Shown one piece after another: positions 16,258-24,686 of a DNA stretch of 47,549 nucleotides. Both the position numbers and the translations under genes were made by a program. Source of the DNA: Acidimicrobiia bacterium (GTDB lineage: Bacteria > Actinomycetota > Acidimicrobiia > Acidimicrobiales > JANYDT01); NCBI GenBank assembly GCA_025359845.1, contig JANYDT010000187.1:1-47549 (forward strand), written 5' to 3'. Below the pieces are notes generated by a model. That model saw only the letters and a program-made list of their open reading frames with translations. It had not been told where the DNA came from and did not search any database. The first letter of the stretch is position 1, and every line of letters starts with the position of its first letter.

Positions 16258-18050
16258 TTGGACGAGCCGCGATGGTAATGGCGGGGGCCACGATGCTCTC
16301 ACGCGTCACCGGCTTGCTCAGAACTGTCGCATTCGCCGGCCTCGGCGCGACGGCGCTGGCCGATGCGTACACCTTGGCCAACAACAGCCCCAACATCGTC
16401 TTCGAATTGGTCGTCGGTGGTGTGTTGTCGGCCACCCTCGTACCGGTCTTCGTCGACCTTCTGCGACACGGTCGAGACGAGGCCGAGGAAGGTATTTCCG
16501 CTGTCGTCACGCTGGCCGGCCTGGTCGCCATCGCCGCCGCGGTAGCCCTGTTTGTGGCCGCCCCGTGGGTGATCCGACTCTATGACGCGCTCACGCCCCG
16601 CGACACAGCCGCGGCCAAGCTCCTGGCCACCAACCAACGGGTTCTCGCTACCGAACTTCTACGCATGTTCGCCCCTCAGGTCGCGGTCTACGGGTTCATT
16701 ACCATTGGCACGGCACTGCTGAACGCTCGGCGGCGCTTCGCTGCGCCCATGCTCGCTCCTGTCGTCAATAACTTGGTCGTGATTGTGGTCATGTTGTGGG
16801 CCCAGCGAATGATCCATCAGCTGCGCGTGGCTGCGGTCGCCACCAACAATACGGGCGCGAAGACCCTCGAATTGGTGGGAAAAGACACCAGCACCAAACT
16901 ACTCTTGGGTCTTGGCACCACGGCGGGCGTGCTGGCAATGGGAGCGGCGCTCATTCCGTCACTTCGGGGCAGCGGGCTTCGAATACGATTTCGTTGGCAG
17001 CCGCGCCATCCGTCCGTTGTCGCCGTCATCCGCCTCTCAGGCTGGACGTTCGGCTACGTGCTGGCCAACCAAGTAGCGCTTAACTTTGTCTATGCCGTCG
17101 CCAAGCGTGACGAGGGCGGACTAACTGCTTACACCGCTGCGTACAGCACGTTCTTCCTTCTGCCTCACGGGATAGCGGCGGTTTCGATCATGACCGCGTT
17201 GCAACCCCAGTTGGCGCAAGACTTTCTGGACAGGGCGAGAGGTCGATTTCGATTTCACTTGAACGAAGGCATACGCAACACGATGTGTCTGCTGATCCCG
17301 GCCGCGTTCCTCTATATAGTTCTCGCCCGTCCCGTGGTAGAATTGACCCTTCGACGTGGTGATATGACGATCGAAAAGGCCCATCTTATCGCCGACACGG
17401 TACGGGCTTTCGTCATAGGACTCCCGGCTTTCAGCGTGTATCTTCTTCTTATGAACGCGCTCAAGGCGATGCGCAATACGCGGGCGACTTTCCGCATCAA
17501 TGTATGGGAAAATGCCATCAACATCATTCTGGCTGGGTTGCTTTACGGTCGCTTTGGCATCCAGGGAATGGCCTTCGCATTCGCAGTCGCGTACATCGTC
17601 GCCGCCGTTTATGCTGGCACCGTCGTCGGGAAGGCCACAAACCATCTAGGGGGTTATCAGATCGCCACGAGTTTGCGAAATATTGTGAGCGTCTCGGTGA
17701 TCATGTCGATCGCCTGCTGGTTCACGTCCGCGCTCATCCGTCACAGCGTTGGGGCCCACGGCCTTCTGTTCAAGCTGCCGAACCGACCCGAATTGCTCCT
17801 CGAAGTCGGACTGAGTGCTCTGGTCGGTGTTACCGTCTTTCTGGCCGTAGGGCGCATGGTCGGCATTGCCGAACTGCAGGTCATGCTGTCCGGAATCCGT
17901 CGTCGGGTTGACCGTCGACTGCAGCAGCACCCGCCCCATCACCGGGGTGACCGTCATGAGGAGACCCCCACGATGTACCGAACCCCGCCCAGCATCGCCC
18001 CGCGGCAATCGCCCATCACCACCCGTCCCCGACGGAAACGCGGCCGTTGA
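16209..18050 (+). CDS. murJ: Lipid II flippase MurJ
   Basis: Moves lipid-linked peptidoglycan precursors across the membrane (MOP superfamily). 613 residues with about 14 hydrophobic segments. The conserved first-helix region is TMLSRVTGLLRTVAFAGLG near 29-47, then TLANNSPNIVFELVVGGVLSATLVPVFV. Charged residues inside TM1 (the RxxGxxR pattern) are retained. A basic tail of about 50 residues ends the protein (RPRRKRGR). Unlike mycobacterial MviN (Rv3910) there is no fused kinase-like domain; a separate kinase gene follows one gene downstream. Confidence 0.95.
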   Translation: MSEHRSGGVAATESAAIGRAAMVMAGATMLSRVTGLLRTVAFAGLGATALADAYTLANNSPNIVFELVVGGVLSATLVPVFVDLLRHGRDEAEEGISAVVTLAGLVAIAAAVALFVAAPWVIRLYDALTPRDTAAAKLLATNQRVLATELLRMFAPQVAVYGFITIGTALLNARRRFAAPMLAPVVNNLVVIVVMLWAQRMIHQLRVAAVATNNTGAKTLELVGKDTSTKLLLGLGTTAGVLAMGAALIPSLRGSGLRIRFRWQPRHPSVVAVIRLSGWTFGYVLANQVALNFVYAVAKRDEGGLTAYTAAYSTFFLLPHGIAAVSIMTALQPQLAQDFLDRARGRFRFHLNEGIRNTMCLLIPAAFLYIVLARPVVELTLRRGDMTIEKAHLIADTVRAFVIGLPAFSVYLLLMNALKAMRNTRATFRINVWENAINIILAGLLYGRFGIQGMAFAFAVAYIVAAVYAGTVVGKATNHLGGYQIATSLRNIVSVSVIMSIACWFTSALIRHSVGAHGLLFKLPNRPELLLEVGLSALVGVTVFLAVGRMVGIAELQVMLSGIRRRVDRRLQQHPPHHRGDRHEETPTMYRTPPSIAPRQSPITTRPRRKRGR

Positions 18051-18051
18051 C

Positions 18052-18939
18052 ATGGCCGACCCCAATGCATCGGGCGTAGTCGGCCGAACCGTTCGAGTCG
18101 TGTCCGACTCTGCGTGTGATTTGCCCGCCGAAACCGCTGATTCCCTAAGCGTGACGATCGTCCCCTTGAGCATTCGATTTGGCGCCGACGAATACGTCGA
18201 TCGCAAGGATCTCAGTCCGCAAGCCTTTTGGCGCAAGGTCGCCGCCGCTTCGGTGCTGCCCGAAACCGCGGCTCCGTCTCCCGGCGCGTTCGAGGCCGCG
18301 TTCCGCGAGGCGGCCGACGATGGCTGCCCTGGTGTCGTTTGTGTATGCCTCTCGTCCAAGCTGTCGGCCACCATCGGATCGGCGCGGCTGGCGGCGCAAG
18401 CGGTCGGCGATTTGATCGACGTGCGAGTCGTGGACTCGCTATCAATCACCATGGGGCAGGGCACCATGGTCGCAGTCGCAGCCCGGCTGGCACTGACCGG
18501 CGCGGCGCTCGACGAGGTGGAACGAGCGGCAACCCAACTAGTAGGTCGGACGACCGTACTCGGGGCACTCGACACTCTCGACAACTTGAAGAAGGGTGGA
18601 AGAATCGGCGGCGCTCAAGCCCTTATCGGCTCGCTGCTGCAGGTAAAGCCCATCATCGACGTGAGTTCGGGAACGGTTGAATCAATCGGAAAACAGAGGA
18701 CGCGAACAAAGGCGCTCGCCTATCTGGCCACGCTGCTCGCCGAGGCCAAGGCTCAGACAGGGGTGGAAAACGTCGCCGTGATGCACGGTGACGCGCCCGA
18801 TATCGAGGAATTTCTCGATCTTCTCGCGAAGCACTACCCAAAAGATAAGATAATCGTCGGCCAGATCGGCGCAGTCATCGGGACGCACGGCGGGCCCCGG
18901 GTCGTCGGTCTGACGTTCAATCAACCCGTCCCCGACTGA
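18052..18939 (+). CDS. DegV family fatty-acid-binding protein
   Basis: 295 residues. VRVVSDSACDLPAETADSLSVTIVPLSIRFG opens the DegV fold. CVCLSSKLSATIGSARLAA (about 96-114) carries the Ser/Thr lipid-headgroup motif, and LDTLDNLKKGGRIGGAQALIGSLLQVKPII is the family's most conserved block. DegV proteins bind single fatty acids, and in Firmicutes deliver them to fatty-acid kinase (FakB); no FakA gene is present here. It starts one base after the murJ stop, so it is probably co-transcribed with murJ. Confidence 0.9.
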   Translation: MADPNASGVVGRTVRVVSDSACDLPAETADSLSVTIVPLSIRFGADEYVDRKDLSPQAFWRKVAAASVLPETAAPSPGAFEAAFREAADDGCPGVVCVCLSSKLSATIGSARLAAQAVGDLIDVRVVDSLSITMGQGTMVAVAARLALTGAALDEVERAATQLVGRTTVLGALDTLDNLKKGGRIGGAQALIGSLLQVKPIIDVSSGTVESIGKQRTRTKALAYLATLLAEAKAQTGVENVAVMHGDAPDIEEFLDLLAKHYPKDKIIVGQIGAVIGTHGGPRVVGLTFNQPVPD

Positions 18940-19095
18940 GCGCGCGCGATCACCGACGAAACCCACGCCGCTGCGGGGCAACCGCGGTCGGGGTCGAATG
19001 ATTCGACTCACGGTGGTGACCCGACGCGAGTCGATGGGAGCACGGCGAAAGGGGCCGACGATCGGACCGGTGTCTCCGAAGACGGGACGAAGCCA

Positions 19096-20679
19096 ATGGC
19101 CCGGGGCGACGCGGTGGGCGGGGCCGGCGATCTGCTCGGCGGCCGCTACGAGCTGCGCCGCCATATCGCCCATGGTGGCATGGCGGAAGTCTGGGAGGGC
19201 TACGACACTCGCCTCGACCGACCGGTGGCCGTGAAGATGTTGAGACCGAACCTGGCGGAGGATCCAGGCTTCCTTATTCGCTTTCAGCGCGAAGCAATAG
19301 TCGCGGCGCGCCTCTCTCACCCCAACATCGTCGCCGTCTACGACGCCGGGGCCGAGGCCATGAGCACGCCCGAAGGAGGCACAGCGCAGCGGGCGTACAT
19401 CGTGATGGAACTGGTGCGAGGCCAGTCCTTGCGGGCGCTCATGGGGCGGGGCCTCCGCCTCGATCAGGCGGTCGACATCACCGTGCAGGTGGCCCATGGA
19501 CTAGCGCACGCCCATCGCCAAGGACTCGTGCATCGAGACATCAAACCGGCCAATATTCTCGTCCAGGCCGACGGTCGGGTGAAGGTGGCCGACTTTGGCA
19601 TCGCAAAGGCCCTCGGTCGGATCGAGCCCCTCGTCGAACACGGGCCACGATCGACTCGCAAGGAGACCGAAGACTTCGGGTTCTCTCAGGGCGAAGATCT
19701 CACGCAGATGGGCGCCATCTTGGGCACGGCGAAGTACGTTTCACCCGAGCAAGTCACGGGTCGGCCCGTTGACGCCCGTTCCGACATCTACTCGTTGGGA
19801 GTCGTGCTCTACGAGATGGCGTGTGGACGGCCGCCGTACGTCGGCAAGAGCGATCTCGCGACCGCCACCCTGCACGCCGGCGGCGGCGCTCCGCGCGTCC
19901 GTCAGGTCCGCCCAGGAGTTCCTCGCGCGCTTGATCAGGTGATCATGCGCACTATGGCGGTTCGACCAGAAGACCGCTACCCGAACGCCGATGCCCTCGT
20001 GAGCGCACTGAGCGGGGTCGACCTCGGTGCTGATGATGCGACTGCGCTGGTCACCCGCACAGGTGCCGACGTCACCCCCGCGGCCGGGACCCGGCGGCCC
20101 ACCAGGACCGAAGACGCGCGTACCCAGAACCGGAAGGGGGCCGGCGTCGGCCGTAGGCGCCGCGTCCTGCCGGCGTTGCTGTTGACGATCCTGGTCGGCT
20201 CCGGGATCGGTGGCGCGGCCGGATGGATCTTCGACAAACCAAAGGTCACACTGATATTGCGGGTTAACGGCGTCAAAGCCTTCGACCCATACGGAAGCGG
20301 TCCGCCCGGCGAGAACAACAGCCAACTTGGTAACCTCACGGATGGAGACCCCGCGACCTCGTGGTCGACAGAGTCCTACAACTCCGGCCTCAACAAACCC
20401 GGAGTGGGTGTCGTCATCGAACTCACCGACATCGCGCCGTTGCGCTCGCTACGCATCACAACGGCCAACCGGGGCTGGACGGCGGCGGTTTTCGTATCGC
20501 CGGCTCCGCACGCGGACCTCGCCGGCTGGGGCGCGCCGGTAAGCGAAATCGCCGGCGTGGGGGCGAACGCCTCGTTCGACCTCAAGTCGAAAACAGGTCG
20601 GTTCGTCCTGCTCTGGATCACCGACCTCGGCCCGAACCGCGAGGCCCGGATCGCCGAAGTCTCCGTTCGAGGCAATTAG
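19096..20679 (+). CDS. Membrane Ser/Thr protein kinase with discoidin-like ectodomain
   Basis: 527 residues. The cytoplasmic kinase domain (about 18-310) has the Gly-rich loop IAHGGMAEVWEG, VAVKML (Lys 47), HRDIKPANIL (Asp 148), DFG at 166-168, GTAKYVSPEQ and DARSDIYSLGVVLYEM, so it should be catalytically active. A basic juxtamembrane linker (GRRRR) precedes one membrane helix near 355-377. The exterior about 145 residues contain LTDGDPATSWSTESY and VGVVIELTDIAPLRSLRI, typical of F5/8-type sugar-binding domains and similar to the ectodomain of mycobacterial MviN. No PASTA repeats. The position after murJ suggests it senses wall precursors and regulates MurJ or SigM; that is inference. Confidence 0.88.
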   Translation: MARGDAVGGAGDLLGGRYELRRHIAHGGMAEVWEGYDTRLDRPVAVKMLRPNLAEDPGFLIRFQREAIVAARLSHPNIVAVYDAGAEAMSTPEGGTAQRAYIVMELVRGQSLRALMGRGLRLDQAVDITVQVAHGLAHAHRQGLVHRDIKPANILVQADGRVKVADFGIAKALGRIEPLVEHGPRSTRKETEDFGFSQGEDLTQMGAILGTAKYVSPEQVTGRPVDARSDIYSLGVVLYEMACGRPPYVGKSDLATATLHAGGGAPRVRQVRPGVPRALDQVIMRTMAVRPEDRYPNADALVSALSGVDLGADDATALVTRTGADVTPAAGTRRPTRTEDARTQNRKGAGVGRRRRVLPALLLTILVGSGIGGAAGWIFDKPKVTLILRVNGVKAFDPYGSGPPGENNSQLGNLTDGDPATSWSTESYNSGLNKPGVGVVIELTDIAPLRSLRITTANRGWTAAVFVSPAPHADLAGWGAPVSEIAGVGANASFDLKSKTGRFVLLWITDLGPNREARIAEVSVRGN

Positions 20680-20683
20680 TTCG

Positions 20684-21421
20684 GTGACACGAGCTTCGGC
20701 GCGTTTGGAGCTGTTGTCCGATGCCGAGTTGGTCGCGGTCGCGCAAGCCGGAGACCGCGATGGACTTGACGTATTGCTGCGCCGCCACTTTGACCGCCTG
20801 CACGCGGTCTGCCGCCGGATCACTGGCAATGAGGCCGACGCTCACGATGCCACCCAAGAAGCTCTGGTCTCGATCGCCAAGGGCATTCGCCGTTTCGACG
20901 GCTCCAGCGCATTCTCGACGTGGGCCTATCGCGTGGCCACGAACGCATCTTTGGACGAATTGCGCCGCCGTAAACGTCGTCCCGAGCCAACCGTTTTCGC
21001 CGACCATCCGACCTCGAGAGGTCGAACCGACGCCACCACCGGGTGGGCCGATTCGATGACCACAGCATTCGTGGCCAACGAAGGGCTCTCTTTGGAAGAT
21101 CAAACCGCATTGCGCGTCGACATCGACCGAGCGCTGGCCGCCATCCCCGTCGACTTCCGATTGGCGGTAGTCCTTCGCGACCTGTGCGGCCTCGACTATG
21201 CGGAAATTGCCCAGGTTCTCGGAGTCCCGGGGGGCACCGTTCGATCGCGCATCGCCCGGGGGCGCGCCGCCCTCCTGCCCGTGTTGGGGAACCGGAGCGC
21301 CGTTGCGCAGCGTCCAATACCCGCCGACTCGGCGACGGCAGTTTCGATCTCTCCAGCGACACCCCCGACCAACCACCCCGACCACCCCCAACCGACCGCC
21401 CTCCCGACCACTAATGAGTGA
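20684..21421 (+). CDS. ECF RNA polymerase sigma factor (SigM-like)
   Basis: 245 residues from GTG 20684. Region 2: DRDGLDVLLRRHFDRLHAVCRRITGNEADAHDATQEALVSIAKGIRRFDGSSAFSTWAYRVATN with the DATQEA and FSTWAYR hallmarks. Region 4: DIDRALAAIPVDFRLAVVLRDLCGLDYAEIAQVLGVPGGTVRSRIARGRAAL, an HTH for the -35 element. A Pro/Thr-rich tail of about 45 residues follows, unusual for ECF factors and overlapping the anti-sigma start by 8 bases. It begins 4 bases after the kinase stop, so the three genes form one operon. The site corresponds to sigM (Rv3911), which responds to envelope stress. Confidence 0.9.
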   Translation: MTRASARLELLSDAELVAVAQAGDRDGLDVLLRRHFDRLHAVCRRITGNEADAHDATQEALVSIAKGIRRFDGSSAFSTWAYRVATNASLDELRRRKRRPEPTVFADHPTSRGRTDATTGWADSMTTAFVANEGLSLEDQTALRVDIDRALAAIPVDFRLAVVLRDLCGLDYAEIAQVLGVPGGTVRSRIARGRAALLPVLGNRSAVAQRPIPADSATAVSISPATPPTNHPDHPQPTALPTTNE

Positions 21422-22883
21422 CAACCTCCCCCATCCCAATTTCGAGACGCTCAGCGCTTTCGCCGATGGCGAGTCCGTCGGCGAAGAGGACGCACGCCAT
21501 GTAGGTGGCTGTTCGACTTGCGGAGATGTCGTGGCGATGGTCCGGGCCATTCCGGAGTCGTTGGCGGTGCGCGACAGTTCCGATCCGGTTCGTCCACAAC
21601 GAGCTCTTCAGGCCGCGCTGGCGGCTTACGATGCCGGCGTTCTACCCCCCGAGCTCGAAAAATTTCCGCTGCGGGCCCCGTCGGGCCGACCGCTGCACCT
21701 GTCCAGAAGTGCCGCAGTTTTCCGTTTTCGGCCAGTGCGCTGGGTCGGGATCGTCGTCGTTGGCGCCGCTGCGGCCCTAACCCTTGCGTTCGTCGTGAAC
21801 AACCGCAACCGTGATCGCGATCAGCTCATTGACAATGTCGCGCTGGGTGGGGTGACTTCGAGGCCCACCGGAACGGACGGGTCGCCCGATACTTTGGTCG
21901 AATCTGCGAACGCACCCCCGGTCGCAGGGGCGGGAGCCGATACGACAGTCGCGCCGGTGCCCGTGGCGCGGCCCGCACCGATTGCGGCGGCGGCCGGTCC
22001 ATCCTCGACTGCCCCGAGGTCGTCGTCGGACACCGTAGCGAGTCCATCCTCGACTGCCCAGCAGGCGTCTTCGGATGCCGTCCGCGCCGGACCGGTCGTC
22101 CCGGCGATTGCGAAGTCAGGGCCTTCGCGAAAGAGCCTCAGCTCGGCCAGTTCTCCGCCACCCGGAGGCTTCCCGCCTGAATCAGTGGTACCCGCGACTT
22201 CCGGTGGAGGCCGCCAACCGGCCGCCGCCGCACAGACGAGCGTAGAAGCTGCGGCGTCGCCGTCGGCGAGCGGGTTGACCGCCGACGCCCAGGCGTCCAA
22301 GCCCATCTTGGCCGCTAAGCGTCCGGTACAGACGGCCAAGAAGTCAAAATTGAGGAAGCCCACGGTCAACTTCGGCGCGTCGTCGAACAAGGTCACAACC
22401 CCAACGATCACAGATACCGCGCCGGCCTATGTCTCGACGGCGCCGGCCGCGACCCGCGCCGCGCCGGTTGGGTCTGCAGCTGCCGACGAGGCGTCGGCCC
22501 CAACCCGCGCCGAATCAGCGGCGACCGCCGTCGGCGCGGCTGCGCCCAACGGCTCGTCGGCATCGCCCTTCTCCGGCCCGACCGCCGATCTGGGCGACAC
22601 ATCGACCCTTACCGACCTTCTCGACAACATGGCCGCGCGTCTCGCCCCCACGCCTACCCCGACCGCCGTTTCATCGACGAGTGCCGCCGGCTCCGGGCCG
22701 ACAACGTCACCCGCACCGGCAGTTCCCTGCCAGTCCGCCATCGAGCAAGAGTTCGGCGGTCCGGCCCTCGCCACTGCCCTCGGTCGGGTCCAGGGCCGTC
22801 CGTATGTCGTCGCTGCGGCGCCCGAGAAAATCTTGGCCTTCGACGCACTCACGTGCTCGGTCGCGACTTCACGCTCGCGCTAA
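21414..22883 (+). CDS. Zinc anti-sigma factor, membrane-anchored
   Basis: 489 residues. The N-terminal domain has the ZAS zinc motif H29-x3-C33-x2-C36 (HVGGCSTC), which binds and silences the neighbouring sigma factor. One membrane helix lies at about 109-128 (RWVGIVVVGAAAALTLAFVV). The remaining about 360 residues are exterior, dominated by Ala/Ser/Thr/Pro low-complexity sequence, and end in a small compact region with two Cys (CQSAIEQEFGGPALATALG...LTCSVA) that may be disulfide-bonded. This ectodomain is far longer than in most anti-sigma factors and could report on the wall or be cleaved. Its start lies 8 bases inside the sigma gene. Confidence 0.85.
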   Translation: MSDNLPHPNFETLSAFADGESVGEEDARHVGGCSTCGDVVAMVRAIPESLAVRDSSDPVRPQRALQAALAAYDAGVLPPELEKFPLRAPSGRPLHLSRSAAVFRFRPVRWVGIVVVGAAAALTLAFVVNNRNRDRDQLIDNVALGGVTSRPTGTDGSPDTLVESANAPPVAGAGADTTVAPVPVARPAPIAAAAGPSSTAPRSSSDTVASPSSTAQQASSDAVRAGPVVPAIAKSGPSRKSLSSASSPPPGGFPPESVVPATSGGGRQPAAAAQTSVEAAASPSASGLTADAQASKPILAAKRPVQTAKKSKLRKPTVNFGASSNKVTTPTITDTAPAYVSTAPAATRAAPVGSAAADEASAPTRAESAATAVGAAAPNGSSASPFSGPTADLGDTSTLTDLLDNMAARLAPTPTPTAVSSTSAAGSGPTTSPAPAVPCQSAIEQEFGGPALATALGRVQGRPYVVAAAPEKILAFDALTCSVATSRSR

Positions 22884-22964
22884 ACCCGCGCCACACCAAC
22901 CAACCCGCAGTCGCCTGTGACTCCTTCGGGCTCCTGCCGACCGGAATTCAGTAGTGTTTCGCCC

Positions 22965-23264
22965 GTGAGCGAAGCATCATCTTCTTCCGACTGGACGACC
23001 CAGGCCATCGATACGCTGCAGTCGGTCATTGACGCAGTCAAGTCAAAAACAAGCAACCCGCTGCTCAAGATCGCCCGCTCTTTGATCTACGCCTTACTCG
23101 CCCTCGGGCTGGTCATAGCGTTCCTGCTGCTGGTGATCATTGGCTTCGTTCGTTTGGCCGACGGATATCTTCCCGGCCAGGTGTGGGCGGTCTATCTCCC
23201 CTTGGGCGGAATCTTCTTCGTCGCCGGGCTGTTGGCGTGGACGAAGCGTACGAAACGCTCCTAA
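22965..23264 (+). CDS. Small two-TM membrane protein
   Basis: 99 residues from GTG 22965 (MSEASSSSDWTTQAIDTLQS). An amphipathic N-terminus is followed by two hydrophobic helices (SLIYALLALGLVIAFLLLVIIGF and VYLPLGGIFFVAGLLAW) and a basic end (TKRTKRS). It resembles the small membrane proteins often annotated as phage-holin-like in actinobacteria, but the match is only topological. It lies 16 bases before trxB and is probably in the same transcript. Confidence 0.65.
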   Translation: MSEASSSSDWTTQAIDTLQSVIDAVKSKTSNPLLKIARSLIYALLALGLVIAFLLLVIIGFVRLADGYLPGQVWAVYLPLGGIFFVAGLLAWTKRTKRS

Positions 23265-23280
23265 CCCTTAAGGTTGTCTT

Positions 23281-24219
23281 GTGACCCCTCATGACGTACT
23301 CATCATCGGCTCTGGGCCCGCTGGCCTCACCGCGGCCATTTACGCGGCGCGGGCCAACCTCAATCCCCTGGTCATCGAGGGTGAGATTTCTAGTACTAGC
23401 GACCAACCAGGGGGCCAGCTCATGCTCACCACCGAGGTTGAGAATTTTCCTGGCTTCGAGCACGGTGTTCAAGGCCCTGAACTCATGACCACGATGCGGG
23501 CCCAAGCCGCTCGCTTCGGCGCCGAGTTCGTCACCGCCAAGGCCACGAGGGTCGACTTGTCCGACCGCCCTTTCGGCGTATGGATCGAAAACGACGAGTA
23601 CCGGGCCAAAGGGCTCATCGTTTCCACCGGCGCCCGCTCCCTAATGCTCGGCCTCGAGGAAGAACGCCGGCTGATCGGCCACGGAGTGTCCACTTGTGCG
23701 ACCTGCGACGGCTTTTTCTTTCGCGGTCAAGAGATAGCCGTGGTGGGCGGAGGCGACTCCGCTCTCGAGGAGGCGACCTTTCTGACAAAATTTGCCAGTA
23801 AAGTGACGCTCGTACATCGCCGCGATCAATTGCGAGCCTCGAAGATCATGCAGGACCGAGCCCGAGCGAACCCCAAGATCGAGTTCGCATGGAATAAGCG
23901 GGTAGTGAATCTGAACGGGACCGATAACCTTCAAGGTGCCGTGTTAGAAGACACTATTACCGGTGAACAGAGCGACCTCGACGTGACTGGCTTGTTCGTG
24001 GCCATCGGCCACGTGCCCAACACCGACCTGTTCAAAGGTCAACTTGCACTTGACGATCAGGGTTATATCGTTACGGGCCCGGGCACCCGCACCGACGTCG
24101 ACGGCGTCTTTGCCTGCGGCGATGTGCAGGACCACACCTATCGTCAAGCGATAACGGCCGCCGGCTCGGGCTGCATGGCCGCCATTGACGTCGAACGTTG
24201 GCTCGAAGCACACCATTGA
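23281..24219 (+). CDS. trxB: Thioredoxin reductase
   Basis: FAD/NADPH enzyme that reduces thioredoxin. 312 residues from a GTG start. FAD motif [18 protein letters not shown] at 8-25; redox-active CATC at 139-142; NADPH-binding [28 protein letters not shown]-terminal FAD motif [29 protein letters not shown]. It is followed by trxA with a 75-base gap. The last six codons and stop are duplicated in tandem just after the gene. Confidence 0.96.
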   Translation: MTPHDVLIIGSGPAGLTAAIYAARANLNPLVIEGEISSTSDQPGGQLMLTTEVENFPGFEHGVQGPELMTTMRAQAARFGAEFVTAKATRVDLSDRPFGVWIENDEYRAKGLIVSTGARSLMLGLEEERRLIGHGVSTCATCDGFFFRGQEIAVVGGGDSALEEATFLTKFASKVTLVHRRDQLRASKIMQDRARANPKIEFAWNKRVVNLNGTDNLQGAVLEDTITGEQSDLDVTGLFVAIGHVPNTDLFKGQLALDDQGYIVTGPGTRTDVDGVFACGDVQDHTYRQAITAAGSGCMAAIDVERWLEAHH

Positions 24220-24237
24220 CTCGAAGCACACCATTGA
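24202..24237 (+). repeat. 18-bp tandem duplication across the trxB stop
   Basis: CTCGAAGCACACCATTGA occurs twice back to back (24202-24219 and 24220-24237). Each copy encodes LEAHH-stop, so the first copy ends trxB and the second is untranslated. Confidence 0.97.
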
Positions 24238-24294
24238 TTTGCCGTTTTCGTAGTTGCCCCTTCTCACCCGCCCGCTACCCCTCAGGAGGCCACA

Positions 24295-24621
24295 ATGGCT
24301 GCCGGAATTCTCACTGTGACTGACTCGACCTTCGACGAATCCATCGGGTCCGCCGCGACCCCTGTTCTCGTTGACTTCTGGGCCGAATGGTGTGGCCCTT
24401 GCAAGATGATTGCCCCGGTTCTCGAAGAAATCGCGAAAGATCAGGCCGATCGCGTTACCATCGTGAAGCTCAACGTCGACGAAAACCCCGATATTGCGCG
24501 AAGGTTCGACGTTATGAGCATCCCGACGCTTTTGCTGTTCAAAGATGGCGAGGTAGTCCATCGAACTGTTGGAGCCAAAGGCAAGAATCAGCTATTGGCC
24601 GAACTCGACGCGTATTTGTAG
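24295..24621 (+). CDS. trxA: Thioredoxin
   Basis: 108-residue dithiol carrier. The active site WCGPCK has Cys at 33 and 36 ([20 protein letters not shown]), and the cis-Pro loop is [13 protein letters not shown]. The full-length thioredoxin fold is intact. It has a strong AGGAGG site 7 bases before the ATG. It is the last gene of the plus-strand block and convergent with parB, with a shared hairpin between them. Confidence 0.97.
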   Translation: MAAGILTVTDSTFDESIGSAATPVLVDFWAEWCGPCKMIAPVLEEIAKDQADRVTIVKLNVDENPDIARRFDVMSIPTLLLFKDGEVVHRTVGAKGKNQLLAELDAYL

Positions 24622-24656
24622 ACGCATCTCGCTCGATCTTCAGCGCGCACAGTAAC

Positions 24657-24686
24657 TCCGGGCCGACCTTACGAGGTCGGCCCGGA
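24657..24686. terminator. Bidirectional terminator trxA / parB
   Basis: A perfect 13-bp GC-rich stem (TCCGGGCCGACCT and its complement) with a stable TACG tetraloop sits between the convergent genes. The hairpin includes the last parB codons and stop, so it can serve both strands; on the plus strand it is followed by CATTTGT. Confidence 0.8.

Noticed and set aside
17646..18584. 312-residue minus-strand frame across the murJ end and DegV gene
   Set aside because: Spans two well-supported genes on the other strand and has no domain signature.
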